From Perkinsus chesapeaki (lineage: Eukaryota > Perkinsozoa > Perkinsida > Perkinsidae): a DNA stretch of 64,000 nt. The stretch lies in NCBI GenBank assembly GCA_013115145.1, contig JAAPAO010000034.1:58054-122053 (forward strand), read 5' to 3'. The notes beneath the pieces were generated by a model, which saw nothing but the letters and a program-made list of their open reading frames with translations, was not told the DNA's origin and ran no database searches. Shown piece by piece: positions 39,116 through 50,985 of the stretch; position 1 is the stretch's first letter, and each line of letters starts with the position of its first letter. Made by a program: the position numbers and the translations under genes.

Positions 39116-40168
39116 TTGAGTTTTACCCCATTTCCAATGCTTACTAAGACTGGCATAGGCTTGTATTTGATTGCTCTGGCCGTTGGCCAGGTCCTGCCCG
39201 ACGTGGGAAGTTATATTCCTGATCCTTCACTACCGCTGTCCCCCGATGACCCATTGAGTCAAATCAGAAACATGAGTTTCGGAAGCTCCAGAGAAGTCCT
39301 ATTGGCATATACAGACGACCGAGAGTTCCTTGCCACACTTCAACGTATTACTAAGTCCCACACCAAAGGTAGGCCCGCACTGGAAGCATACAAGGGTACT
39401 TCGTATTTGCTACTGGGCAAAGAACCTCTGTGGTTGGGAAACCTTGGTAAAGTGGCCAATACGAGGCTCGTTGTTACTGTCAACCCAGAGGACCAGTCGA
39501 AGCTGACCTTAAAGATGATGCCGAAATCCTGCAAGGACCCGAATCCCATGTATCAAGTTAAGATGATCAGGGACGATGTAGCCGGTGAAAATGCACCGTT
39601 GCCCGATATAGGGTACTATGTCCATGACCCCGACTACCCATTAGATACCACAAGGCTCATGATTGAGGATATCTCATTTGATGATGGACTATCGACGGCA
39701 CGCCCAAGGGAGGTTAGCTTTACACTGGTCAATGTTGATGGGACGAAGCTCAGAAGCGGGGCTTATCTTAGAGAAATTCAGACAGAGGATCGTATTCTTC
39801 AAGGCTACACAGTCGATGATATGCATCACTCTTACACTTTAGAGAGCCCTTATGGAGAGCAGATTCATTTAGAAGGTTACGGTGATGTGTCTCTTTCGAG
39901 GTTCCTGGTTACTACTAGTCCTGATAACCTATCTAAGGTCACCATTACCTTGAATAAGAATAAAGAAGGGGAGATGAAGTTCAAAATGGCGAAAAGCAAG
40001 GGGAAAGAAGAGAGGAAAAAGAGACCTAATATCCCGACTACTGTGTTGGGCTTCGACTTTACAGAAGACGTCCCCGCTGGAGCAGCCCCTGCCAAGAAAA
40101 GGAGGAGGAAAGGTGAGCCTAGGAAGGTGGTCCGAGATGTTGATGGGAAACCGTATTACCAACAATAA
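39116..40168 (+). CDS. Secreted protein with an internally duplicated domain, intronless
   Basis: Intact ORF of 350 codons; the more likely start is the second Met (39137), giving signal peptide MLTKTGIGLYLIALAVGQ and mature start near VLPDVGSY. Two copies of one domain follow: copy 1 opens LPDVGSYIPDPSLPLSPDD and ends RLVVTVNPEDQSKLTLKM; copy 2 opens LPDIGYYVHDPDYPLDTTR and ends RFLVTTSPDNLSKVTITL. Both have the order PD-I/V-G-Y, DP..PL, a beta-rich middle, then R-LVT--P-D-SK-T. Each is about 115-120 residues, joined by a short linker. The C-terminus is highly basic (KKRRRKGEPRK) and ends DVDGKPYYQQ. No known family recognised. The basic tail suggests binding to acidic polymers or proteolytic processing. 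Intronless. Confidence 0.7.
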   Translation: MSFTPFPMLTKTGIGLYLIALAVGQVLPDVGSYIPDPSLPLSPDDPLSQIRNMSFGSSREVLLAYTDDREFLATLQRITKSHTKGRPALEAYKGTSYLLLGKEPLWLGNLGKVANTRLVVTVNPEDQSKLTLKMMPKSCKDPNPMYQVKMIRDDVAGENAPLPDIGYYVHDPDYPLDTTRLMIEDISFDDGLSTARPREVSFTLVNVDGTKLRSGAYLREIQTEDRILQGYTVDDMHHSYTLESPYGEQIHLEGYGDVSLSRFLVTTSPDNLSKVTITLNKNKEGEMKFKMAKSKGKEERKKRPNIPTTVLGFDFTEDVPAGAAPAKKRRRKGEPRKVVRDVDGKPYYQQ

Positions 40169-40778
40169 GCCATAAGACTCATGTTGATGTTGATGTTAAA
40201 CCGTGTAAAGCACCTATCGTTGTTGAGCTCATTAAAGTTAACAATTATAGTTCCACATATGAATGTCACACAATGGCTCAATCATCAGGCTATAGGGAGG
40301 CAGACATTATTAACCGATATCACCTCTATGAAGGTTAGAGACTTGACCAGGGCCATTAGTGCAGCTATTGGTAATAAAGAGGGGGTTACTATTCGCTTAG
40401 GGTTCTTCAGGAGGATCGGGAGCGGTGTTGGATCATCGTTCGAGACATCTTTTACCTCCAGCAGATATGTGCCATAGACTGACCAGTTGCATAAGGGATA
40501 GAATAAAGGAGGGAGAATTTAAAGGAAAGTAGAGAGTGGCGTCACCACCATAGGCATCAATTTTTCGTGATTTGGCAGGGAGAATCTTCTAGTCTTATGT
40601 CTGGGCTCATTCTCCAAGAGCAGCTATCGTCATACAGTAGTGTTCCGAGAGATCTCAGATGCTCTAATGAATACAGGTATCTTAGCTTGAAGCGAGTTAT
40701 TTAGGTTTTCACCTCTTCGTAGGTTTACTAGTATCATCAGAGATTCCCACTTCCCACGCAATAGCTATTCTTTCGAGT
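40169..40778. other. Spacer
   Basis: A 98-codon ORF (40181-40477) is open but has no recognisable similarity and directly follows the secreted-protein stop codon; it is more likely 3' UTR or chance. Nothing else supported. Confidence 0.35.
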
Positions 40779-42727
40779 ATGACTACTATATCGGGATCTA
40801 GCGCGGACGGCTTGGTTAAGCAGGTCAAACGTGTTTAAAGTTTCGGTTATGTACCTGCTCTTAACAGGTGCTTTCAGCTATATTGGCGAACCCTCTACCA
40901 CTGACTGGCTCGGAGTTGGCCTTGCTGTATACAAGTGTGCATAAGGCTTCTTTGAAAGATATACCTTTGGGGCATCTAGAGGCATTAACTGAAAGGTCTA
41001 TAAGAAATGGATGCTTACTGGGGATCGAACCTGCGTCCTTGACAAATCTTGCATTGTCCCATGCTAAGGTGAGTTACCTGTTTTAGAGGGAAGTGAGTAG
41101 TGAGACTGACTTATGGATAGTGGCCGAACATTCCTGATTTCATTCTTTCTGAAGTTCAATTAACCGCGTTTGCAGATGGTATCTTAAGTTAGAGATGGTA
41201 TCTTAGGTTAGAGGTTGCATTCTGTATTAAAGGTGGTACCTTAGGTTAGAGCTTGCATTCTAGGTTCAAGGTCGTATCTTAGGTTGGAGGTTGCATTCTG
41301 TGTTAAAGGTGGTACCTTAGGTTAGAGCTTGCATTCTAGGTTCAAGGTCGTATCTTAGATTAGAGGTTGCATTCTGTGTTAAAGGTGGTATCTCAGGTTA
41401 GAGCTTGCATTCTAGGTTCAAGGTCGTATCTTAGGTTAGAGGTTGCATTCTGTGTTAAAGGTGGTATCTCAGGTTACAGGGGGCCTGAATAATGCAATGC
41501 CATCTACTGTACCGATAACAATAGCCAATGAGATATCCAAGAGAGTAGTGGATCTCTCAGCATCTCAAGTGGCGGCATGTGCCCTGGCCGTACGGGAATC
41601 GGGAGGAGAAGGAGATGCCTTCAAGAACTGTACCCCACAGCGGTCCATGGGCCATATCTTGAGACAAGCCACCGCTCAGGTCTCGAGGCGCTTGGTAGAG
41701 AGCTTGAGTACAAGCTGCAGGAAATGGACTTTGATGGATGGTGCCAAATGCTGCAGGTGCTGGTGTTTTCAGCTCCAAGGTGGAGGCTAGGCTCTTTCAG
41801 GCCTTTGCTCCGGGTCCGTCGGCTCCGTCCAATTACTCCCAAGTTGCGAATCTTGCATGCATTCATTTAAGGCGAGCATACGAGCAAGCTGATGGTGAGG
41901 GGCAGTCGCCAGCAGCGGTATCATTCAAGCAGGCAGTTGGGGCGTGTTACTCTTTGGCTAAGCATTGGGACTTCCCGAGAGATCAAGCGATTAATCTGAT
42001 GGAAAAACTGTCAAATAGTATCCGACAGTTTCCTGTAACAAATCTGGGCGATGCCGGAAGCATCGCTCATTTGTGGTCTGTTATGAAGGTCAGCGACATA
42101 CCGCTCTTTCATCATCTCCTATCTAGCTTATCCTCTACCCGGAGTAGTGACATTCTCCCTGTGCAGCTACGAAAACTGGTCCTCGCGGTGAGGCTCCAAG
42201 AGGACCTAGATGATGATATCGTCGGCCGATTTGTCACGTGGTGTGCTGGACAGCTGGGTAAACAGTTACCGATGCGATCACTCCCCGATACGGCAAATAT
42301 GCTGACTACTGCCTCTCGTTTGGCGTCGATAAGGACGACGGATGAATCTTATAGAGAGTTGAAGCAGTTGTATCGGAAGACTATAGAAATGTCAATGCCA
42401 GGGAGGGTCTACACTACTCACACTGCATCCTCCAAGCTCATCAACGCGGTCTGCTTGCTGGGTGATGCGGAGATCCTAGCGGAGCTTTTGGCGCGAATGG
42501 ACATCCCTAGGAGCTCGAATAGTCGCTCTCATGGGAACCGATCTGCGCTGTTGGCGTTTGCTCGGAGTTGTTCGCATCTTACAAGACATATGAAACTGCC
42601 GCAAGATACGGCAGTCCATCTAGAGAGTCTTCGACGTGACACTGTGAAGCTGATGAGCGATAAGGAGGCCGCTAGGGACCCGAACTGTAAATGTGTCAGC
42701 TGCCGAACGAAGATGAGCTCCGTGTGA
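40779..42727 (+). CDS. Helical-repeat protein, third member of the RAP/FASTK-like group
   Basis: Start MTTISGSSADGLVKQ (ATG 40779-40781), then exon VLSAILANPLPLTGSELALL .. SLTNLALSHAK (40868-41067). A long intron carries a 38-nt minisatellite. The next exon begins about 41480 (NNAMPSTVPITIANEISKRV, DLSASQVAACALAVRESGG). A final long exon, in frame from about 41740 to the stop at 42727, reads NYSQVANLACIHLRRAYEQA, DAGSIAHLWSVMKVSDIPLF, LPDTANMLTTASRLASIRTT and ends CKCVSCRTKMSSV. Leu-rich helical pairs match the style of the other two family members. The joint between 41620 and 41740 is unresolved: three frames overlap and the obvious introns would be only about 16 nt. The C-terminal C.C..C motif is unusual. 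An obvious presequence is lacking. Confidence 0.55.
41173..41475. repeat. Intronic minisatellite, 38-nt unit arranged as 76-nt dimers
   Basis: Alternating units of the type gtatcttaggttagaggttg.. and gtaccttaggttagagcttg.., about eight copies, directly before the acceptor of a helical-repeat gene intron. Confidence 0.93.
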
Positions 42728-43079
42728 ATTCATGTTGATGTAACCAATAGTTTCAGCCTACCGTCTCCGGTTTCATTTTCTCCCTCTGTGTTCCGTTGAG
42801 TCATCATCAACTTTAGCTCCCGGGGCTCCACCGCTAACATCGCACTTTGATAACCAGCGCACGTCGCTGTACGTTTTAAGAAGAAACATCCTATAGAGAA
42901 AATGTTTGTTTCTAGCTAAGCTGTTTTCCACCCTCAAGCCCCCCGACCATCCTCAAGCATTTGTTCCCTTAACTTCTGCAAAGGGGTTAGGGGGTATGAC
43001 CCTAATCGTCGAATACGTTCCCGGTGGTAAGAGGTTCGATGTTGATCTCCTAAATAGCTTTGAGAAGTTTCTATCTTAT
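42728..43079. other. Intergenic, promoter side of the NOA1-like gene
   Basis: Open frame upstream of 43080 continues from 42906 without an ATG in good context; no separate gene supported. Confidence 0.4.
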
Positions 43080-46000
43080 ATGTCGTCTAATGGCATACTT
43101 TTAAGAACCTTTGTCCATTCAAGCTCCTACTTGGCATACTCTCGGTGCGTATTTTCTACCAGTGTAACTGACAATCGACGCCGAGGCTTCGCCCGATGGA
43201 AGAGGCGAGAGGCTAGAAGAAAGGAAAGAGAGAAACCTGCCAATTGGTGGTTATCTCCCTCCGAAGCATCTAGACTGGTAACCTCATACGTATCTTTGTA
43301 ATTAACCTCCTAAGTACCTTTATGAAAAAGCGACCTCCTGCGTATCTTAGTGATCAAACAACCTCCTGCGTATCTTTGTGATCAAAGAACCTCCTGCGTA
43401 TCTTTGTGATCAAAGAACCTCCTGCGTATCTTTGTGATAAAGCAACCTCCTGCGTATCTTTGTGATTAAGCAACCTCCTGCGTCTCTTTGTGATTAAGCA
43501 ACCTCCTGCGTATCTTTGTGATTAAGCAACCTCCTGCGTATCTTTGTGATTAAGCAACCTCCTGCGTATCTTTGTGATTGAGCAACCTCCTGCGTATCCT
43601 TGTGATCAAACGACCTCCTGCGCATCTTTGTGATTAATTGACCTCCTGCGTATCCTAAGGTTGGAATGGTCCCCCTCGAATACACCAGGAATGTCCCCTC
43701 CCTATAGAAGTTGTTATAATCGGCTTTAACTGTTAGCGAGTATCTTTGTATCACTCGGTAACCTAAATCATGTGTTAGGTACCAAGTGCCGATGAGCGAT
43801 TGGAGCATGAAAGCCGGTACGTCCATCCCGAGAAGGGAAGATGGGAAGTTCAAGGTGGGAGGGGCCTCTTGTCTGCCTTCAAGATGCCAGTATCTACTCA
43901 CTCCGACGCCGTACGATATATAGGGGACTACATCTGCTTGGATCAGCATCGCATAATCTACACTTGCATCCTGCCGCCCGTTTCGTTTATTCCCGAACCT
44001 ATCACTTATTCGGTATCGAACGGCCTCGATCTGGTTCGTAGGCATGCCCACTGGTTTCACTACTGATGTTATTGACCATGATGAACTGGCACCACAGGGG
44101 AAGCGGTGTTGTGGCTGCGGATCGACAGTAGGTCATCATCTTGTGCCTCCGGGAGGAAGAGTCGATCAGGTTCAATCATCAGACTGCAGGAAGCAAGGCT
44201 ATGTGCCACAGGCGGTGGCCGATTCCTTCCGAGCTGGCCGGAAGAAAGTCTACAACATGCCCCGGGGGATCTTGGTGAGGAGCTATTTTGGTGGGGAGGT
44301 GCTATAGGCTACCTTCAGATTGATGAAGCTGATCGAGGGAGCGCCCCAGGTGAAGTGATAAAGGTAGAGAGTGGGAAATATAAGATGAAAACTAGGCTTA
44401 TATATTGTCAACGGTGAGTGAAGCGAACGACTCCGAGTAGTACCTGCAATTAGATGCTTTGTACTGCAACAGTATCATCGACTACCGGATCCCAAGAAGG
44501 AGGAGGATAGGCTAAGACGGAAGGAGATCGACCAAGGCCCGCCACTGGAGGATGAGGAGAATGAGGAAGCAGGATCGATAGAAGTAATGCCTCTTGAGGA
44601 GCTTACTCCTGAGGAGCTGGCTGAGGTGATATAGGATTATGGCAGTCGATGGTGATGACTGCTGCTGCTGCTGTGTAAGGTATCACAACAGACAGCTATG
44701 GGGTATTACAAGATGAAAGGAGGATACCAATGGCAAGAGGAGGAGCAGATTGTGGCCAAAGTTGTTAAGAGCATTAAGAAAGGTATGCTGCCGCGAGCGG
44801 AGCATATTTATATAGGTCAACAACCCAGTGTATGATGTCCCTCAAATGACTAGACTTACCCATGTCAAACATACAGTTTGATTTAGTATTTCATCTCCGA
44901 CACCTAAAGGCGTTGTCTAACTCATCAACCGACAGAACCACGTTAGTGGTGCCGTCCGTTCCCGTCACTGTTCCGCTTGCTTTGCTTGACCTCAACTACG
45001 ACTGCCGATCAGGCTTGACTACTTTCAGATTCATTGGTGCTCATGCTTGTCGACATCCTAGACTTCGAGAGCTCAATCGTCCCCGAACTGTTCGAGTCCT
45101 GTCGGCAGAAGAATCTTCAGGTCGGCCGTGCCGCTGACGGTTTCCTATCAGATTTCAGGTTATGTTTGTAATTAATAAAGTGGATGCCATCCCGCATTAT
45201 GAAAAGAAGAAGCATCAGATACGTCAGTGGGCAACTCGAATGAGCCGACAAATTAAGAACTCCCACTGGTCAGATGTGGTAGGCTTGCCTTTACTTTTTC
45301 CCATTACAAGTCATTCCGTCAGGTTCTCGTCTCCTCCTTGAACGGCACTGGCTTCAGTGAGCTTGAGGAGCGAATGCGACAGTACCTTTCATCAGACAAA
45401 CCACGGTAGGGCTCATAGAGCTTCTCCTCCTCCTCCTCTTGTTCTTCATCAGCTTTTAGGTGGATATACATAGTGGGTCGAGTCAACACTGGCAAGAGCA
45501 CCTTCGTTAACCGCTGGCTCCGTCATATTGGCTATACCCATCTTGGAACTGTCAACTACAAACGTGGCACGTAGCAATACTCTCATCACAGGTCGGAGAT
45601 TCTCTATTCCTTCAGTGGAGGCGTCACACGTTCACCTGTGCCGGGTACGACTATGCAGTTCGTAACGTTTGGCCTGCCGCGGAAGTTCCGCCTTGTGGAC
45701 AGTCCAGGAATTCCCTCGAGAGTGCAGCTTTCGAGCTACCTCGATGAAGCTAAAGATTTGTGAGCAGGCTCTGTTCGATAGACATATATCTCTCTGTGCA
45801 TCACCACGCAGATACGATCTCTCCCTGTGTCGGCAGCATCCTGTCCGTCCTGTCACACATACCATTAAGCCCGGAAAGTCTCTGATCATTGGTGGAGGAC
45901 TGGCGAGGATCGACCATAAAGGAGCCTCGACTCAAGGGATGTCGGTGCCTGTCATCAACGACGCCTCGGTTTGCTCATAGCTGACCATCTTAGGCATGCT

Positions 46001-46737
46001 CAGCCAGTTTTCCTGTCATGCTTCCTCAGCAATAAGGTCACGTTGCATGTTATTGATACTAAAAAGGCAGATGACTTCTTGGCGCGCAAGAAAGGTGCCT
46101 CGAGTACCCACGTTAATGTGCAATCACCTTCCAGGCACATTCATGTATCCACCGCATTCGCCAGATGCCCAGATACCCCCACTGGTTAAACACAATGTCG
46201 AGTAGGTCCTAAAAAGATTCCTCACCATCTCTCCAGCTTCTTCCTCAGAGTTTACGCACCCAACCCGCATACAGCGATGGATGACATCTCCATAGCAGGT
46301 CTGGGTTGGGTGACCGTGTACGGGTATGGTCATGAAGAACTTGCTGTATGGGCTCCTGAGGTAGGTAGGCATTGCTGCAAGGATGCCATATGGCGAATTC
46401 TTCAGGGTGTGAAGGTGTTTCGGAGGCCGGCAATGCTGCCCTACACGATCCGTCAAAAAGGCGTGGCGGAGTTCCATCCCAGAGCCAGAGGGAGAGGGCA
46501 AAAGGTGACGAAGGAGAAATACAAGGAAGGGCGAGACAGGTAGGTTGCCGAGGATTGCGTTTGGTTCGTTACTATTGAAGTTGTATTAGGAGTGTGCGAG
46601 ACCGATGGCGATCTGAGACAGCTGCCAAGGAAGCTTCCTTCATGCCAACGAAAGAAGAAGCAGTGGAAGCTGAGGAAGTTCCTTTCGTTGATCCCGAAGT
46701 TGACAGAGGCTCCCAGCTGAATAGCGTTCATTCATGA
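43080..46737 (+). CDS. NOA1: Circularly permuted GTPase of the YqeH/NOA1 family, organelle-targeted
   Basis: Family members assist ribosome assembly in mitochondria or plastids. The N-terminus MSSNGILLRTFVHSSSYLAY then SRCVFSTSVTDNRRRGFARW is presequence-like, followed by a minisatellite-bearing intron. The zinc-finger region reads KRCCGCGSTVQSSDCRKQGY VP split over an intron, then LIYCQRCFVLQQYHRLPDPK. The GTPase motifs come in permuted order: VLMLVDILDFESS, G4 FVINKVDA, G5 SSLNGTGFSELEE, G1 GRVNTGKSTFVNRWL, G2 PVPGTTMQFV, G3 LVDSPGIPS. It continues PVTHTIKPGKSLIIGGGLAR, ISIAGLGWVTVYG and VFRRPAMLPYTIRQKGV, and ends GSQLNSVHS, TGA at 46735-46737. Permutation plus the Cys4 zinc finger is diagnostic. 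The exon(s) between 43680 and 44040 are uncertain. An inserted Glu-rich segment (PLEDEENEEAGS) is lineage-specific. Confidence 0.9.
43326..43660. repeat. Intronic minisatellite, 28-nt unit, about 12 copies
   Basis: Unit caacctcctgcgtatctttg then tgattaag with a/c/t variants, in the first intron of the NOA1-like gene. There are no unique spacers, so it is not a CRISPR array. Confidence 0.95.
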
Positions 46738-46822
46738 CTCAATGCATCAATCCCTTTATGTTTCCGAAGGGTGTTTCTGTCCAACATAACGGCCTTGCTG
46801 TTTAGTCAACTCTCTGAGGTCT

Positions 46823-48646
46823 ATGCGTTACGCTGCCTCCATGAGCGAGCATCATCCACACCGTAAAGATTCAATCCGTTCACCAACATCTGCACGTTTG
46901 CGGGAACTACACCGGCGCGTTGATGCACTTCAAGCCGAAATCGATGCATCGCCAAGCAAACAGCCTTCAAGGAGAGGCTCAACCGTGGAGGATCTCGGTA
47001 CACATCACAGATAAAGCTTATTCTAACACTATATCACCTTAAAGTCCCTGGTGGAGTCCCTCGGGTCAGGTTCGGGCAGTCAAGCATCGCGTAGCGAGGC
47101 CCATGGCGATAGGCCACGGCCACATGGCTCGTCACATATATTCGATGGCAACTACGGAGAGAACGGCGATCGCCCACCCGAGGCCACCTCTGGCCGTGTG
47201 CGGTCAAGAGAACTGCCCACGATAGAACCCGAAGTTCACAGAGTGTCATCGCTTGAGCCCTCACGGTCTACTGATATGGCCTTGCGACGGGTCTACGAGG
47301 AGACACACGGCAGACTGGGCAATGATGATCGGCAAGGGACCTCACCGCACGGGGAGGTAAACCTCCCCGGTAGAGACAACTGGCGAATTCCCTCTGTTAG
47401 CCAGATTCGTCGACTGCGTCATGAAACTGAAAGCTACAGCAGGCTGATCCAGGAAAAGAAACTTCGCGAGGATGAGCTTGAGCAGCAGCTTGACCATACT
47501 GAGCGAGAGCTATCTAGGGTACACTGTGTTGGCCAGAATACTAGTGCCTATGTTGTTTACTACTCTATAGACCTGGCCTCGTTCAACCTTACTTTTGCGG
47601 GCTTTCAGCGTGTTATTTAGTGGCCAGAGATCACGAGGTTGGATCCGATTATAATGCTTCGGTTGTCCTCGAGGTTCATGCACGCAGCGGTCCTCTCGAG
47701 AGGAGGGTTGAAGAGTTGAAGGATATTATCAAGCAGCAAGACAAAGTAAATAACATCATACCTTTTGGAAGGAGCTCACGTTAGGAGATGCGTCGGATGT
47801 CCGGGCTACTAGCAGACACCATGAGAACGTCACGAGGATCATCCTCTTCATCGTCCGGCAGTATACATGAGATTGAACGGCTAAAGGGCGAGTTATCCGA
47901 TTACAAGCGGAGGGCCAGAGAAGCAGAAGAGCAAGTGCATGATACCCTATCAATGGTGCCTTCCTTTTACATACTCTCAACAGGCTGGCCAGTGGCAACT
48001 GCTTGAGAAATCTGTTGCACGAGTGCTTGCAAGGCTCACTGCTAGCGTCGGTGGAGGTCTGGTTGCCATAGAATCCTCAAAGCGGAAATCATACAATAAC
48101 CCAGTCGAGTAGGGCTGTCATGGTGCATCTCTCCTTCCTACACACCCGCCCTCAGTTTGAGAATCCATGCTCCGCGTCAGGTTTGTTTACATCTGTGTGT
48201 CGTTGAGCGAAGTTCACGCGTTCACAGAACCCGACGATCCCGAGCCGTTCCTCTCGTTCTCAAAGGAATCCATGAAGGTGGCTCATCGTACCGCCTAACC
48301 CAGCTTTGCGTAATGTGCAGGTGGAGATAGCATCCCCGGAGGAATGTCACAGCGATGCGTGCCACAGCCGTTTGAAGCTGTACCGTTGCCCACATGCGTG
48401 TGGTGAGCCGGAACTTACACTGCGCTGCCGGAACGTACGAGAAACCGAGAAATGGTTGCGGCTTTTGAAAGCGGTAGGTAGTGCCTCGAGACCACCCAAC
48501 CGTGGTGGAATGAGCTTGTTTATCAGGTTGGGGTGAGCATCGAGCTTGCGGAGGCATCACCGTCATCCTCGGTGCCATCCTCAAGGCCATCTACTCCTGT
48601 ATCAACTCGGGCCTTTCGGATACGACAAACGCGGTCCAAAACATAA
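46823..48646 (+). CDS. Coiled-coil protein with a C-terminal PH-like domain
   Basis: Start MRYAASMSEHHPHRKDSIRS (a second Met at 46841 is equally possible). Exons code for LRELHRRVDALQAEID, a disordered Ser/Arg/Glu region with YEETHGRLGNDD, then coiled-coil stretches RLRHETESYSRLIQEKKLRE, RRVEELKDIIKQQDK, EMRRMSGLLADTM and IERLKGELSDYKRRAREAEE. The C-terminal part has RLKLYRCPHACGEPELTLRC then RNVRETEKWLRLLKAV, the last two strands and terminal helix of a PH-type fold with its conserved Trp. The tail is Ser/Pro/Arg rich, ending IRQTRSKT, TAA at 48644. Likely a membrane-phosphoinositide or cytoskeletal adaptor. The first half of the PH domain is weakly conserved and may span an intron that I could not fix. 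Confidence 0.6.
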
Positions 48647-49086
48647 GCGCGACAAAGTTTCACTTATCATGAGAAATCGTGTTGTTATATCAGGGTTGTA
48701 GAACCTCCACCGCATAGCAAGCATGACGGTTGGCCGGAAAGCACGGTTGGCCTTATCCATATCAGCACATCTCATCACAGAGCGAGCTTCGTGGTAGCTG
48801 TGGGCGTGATGGGCTCGCGTGCGCCTTCCGCACGATATGGAGTTGCCTGTATCAGGCTGATATCCAACAAACGTTTAATGCTGACTCCATCAGCGTCGAA
48901 GAACGAGACGGGAAAATGCCGTCACCAGCTGCACGCATGCACATAGACCGCTTGCGCCGTAATTGCTCGCCCTGCCCCACTCATTGCACTCAGGGCGGTG
49001 AAGATGCGGAATTCGTCTGGATATGTCCGACTTGTCTTTGATAGTTATCCGTGCTCTCAGCTTAGTTGTGCTAGTAACTTCTACAT
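48647..49086. other. Spacer
   Basis: Short ORFs only; no supported feature. Confidence 0.4.
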
Positions 49087-50985
49087 ATGGATCGTACCAA
49101 CGGCGGTGCTCCGGTCGACTTGGAGAAGGGCGGATTGAGAGGACATTCCAAAGAGCTTCATTTCCCCCTCCCCAAACAGTAAGCGATATTACACCCCTTC
49201 TGTACTATTGAGCTTGGTTTTCAGTGTCCCGTCTCTCCAGTGGAGGAATATGACCTTCTCGGTCAGTAAACGTGAGATCCTGCATGATTGCTCAGGAGTC
49301 ATTCACCCGGGAGAGTTCACGGCCATTCTGGGGCCATCTGGATCCGGCAAGACAACTCTGATGAACATCCTCAGTGGGCGTCAAAACCTCACCGCCCGTG
49401 GGTTGCATTTCCAAGGCTCAATGAGTCTCGATAACCACGCGCAATCTCCGGAGGAATTCCGTCGAAGGATTGCTTATGTTATGCAAGATGATGCTTTGGT
49501 CTCCACTTGTACGCCTCGAGAGATACTACAATTCTCAGCTACTCTTAAGTTAAAGAAGAGCAAACAAGAAGTGAGGATGTCTATGCTCGCTCAGCTACTT
49601 GATTCCTCTTTTAGATCGATGCTCTAGTCGATGACATGATCGAATACCTCCGTCTGGGCGCTTGCCAGAACACTATGGTTGGTAGCCAGCTCAAACGAGG
49701 TGTCTCAGGCGGGGAACGCAAGAGGACTTCCGTTGGTGTCGAGCTTATCACCCAACCAAGTATGATCTTCCTCGATGAGCCCTTGACTGGCCTAGACTCC
49801 TATGGGGCAGTCCAGACTTCGAGGATCCTCAAAGGTTTGGCCCAGCGCGGAGTTACCGTTATGATGACCGTTCATCAACCCTCAAGTGAAGTCTTTGAAC
49901 TATTTGATAATGTCCTTGTCCTTAACGAAGGAGAGATCGCCTACCATGGCCCGAGGACGACACTTGTGGACTATTTCGAGAAGAACGCGGGTCTGTCCTG
50001 CCCGCCACATCACAACGTGGCCGATTTCGTTCTCTACGCGTTGCAAACCGAAACGAGTGAGGTTATTCACCGTTTGGTCGCGGCTTACAGAAAAGATTTG
50101 GAAGACACGCCCTTATCCGCCGACAAAGAGAACGACGGGTCGAAGCTGTGTGAGAAGACCGTGCCATATCGCGCCGGCTTTTATAAGCAATTACTTATGC
50201 TGGGTAAACGCGAGTTCAGAAGTGTCGCCCGAGACCCTGCTGTGATCCTTATTCGCTATGTTATAGTCTTGTTCACGGGTCTACTACTAGCCTGTGTATT
50301 CAGAAGTGCTGGAGGACAAGGCTCGGAAATATTCTGGCTTACACATAGGCAGATGTTTCAACCTTACTTTGCCGCTATTGTTATGATGTGTCTGATGCAG
50401 TTGTTTGGACCAGCCCAGACATCAATAATACGTTACCCCGAGCAGCGTACCGTGTTCTTGAGGGAGTACGCAGCTAATATGTACTCAGTATTCCCTTATG
50501 TGATATCTAAAACTATAGTTGAACTACCACTCGCTCTATTTGAGTGCTTCATCCATGTTATCGTATCGTATTGGATAATCAACCTGCAGGGCAACTTCAT
50601 ATTTTGGCTGCTACTGGTGTGGCTCATCAATCTGGTATCATCATCGCTTGCCCAGCTTTTGGGTGCAACATGCTCGACAATAACCAGAGCGATGCAAATG
50701 ATGCCCTTGTTGTTCGTCCCGCAGATTGTATTCTCGGGCCTTCTCACCAGTCTCGAGAACATCCCAGTATGGCTCCGTTGGGGGCAGTATTTATCCTATC
50801 TGAAGTACGGTGTGAACCTTGGCTTCTTCATCGAGTTTGGCTTCGACATGCCAACATTGGCAAGAGTAAATAACATATACGCGAACCTGGTAGGTCTCGA
50901 TGTAGGGATTCTCCTTGCTATGCTCATTATCTTCCGTACACTCGCTGTTGTTGTCCTGCAGCGCAAAGCCAGGTTCGTTAACTAA
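49087..50985 (+). CDS. ABC transporter, ABCG/White half-transporter
   Basis: Half-size transporter of NBD then TMD order, about 600 residues, expected to work as a dimer exporting lipids or small hydrophobic compounds. Three exons: the first begins MDRTNGGAPVDLEKGGLRGH; an intron ends about 49223; the second runs to about 49571; a third to 50985. NBD motifs: Walker A GPSGSGKTTLMNILSGR, Q-loop YVMQDDALVSTCTPRE, signature VSGGERKRTSVGVELI, Walker B MIFLDEPLTGLDSYGA and H-loop TVHQPSSEVFELFD. The TMD has six predicted helices, including FREYAANMYSVFPYV-type sequence (LREYAANMYSVFPYVISK) before ELPLALFECFIHVI, and ends RTLAVVVLQRKARFVN. The NBD2 and G-subfamily HQPS and FLREYAANMYS-like motifs place it in ABCG. 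Substrate unknown. Start chosen because the exon joins in phase to VPSLQWRNMTF. Confidence 0.92.

Noticed and set aside
40181..40477. 98-codon ORF after the secreted-protein stop as a separate gene
   Set aside because: No ATG context, similarity or splice support; more likely UTR.
43326..43660. CRISPR array
   Set aside because: Units are directly tandem without unique spacers, in a eukaryotic intron.
43494..44060. Minus-strand 188-codon ORF
   Set aside because: Half of it is a read-through of the 28-nt minisatellite and the rest opposes the NOA1-like gene; it has no independent support.
44862..45137. ORF beginning MSNIQFDLVFHLRHL as an exon of the GTPase
   Set aside because: The reading that joins SIKK to DSLVLMLVDILDF skips it; in frame it lacks any family similarity and falls in an intron.
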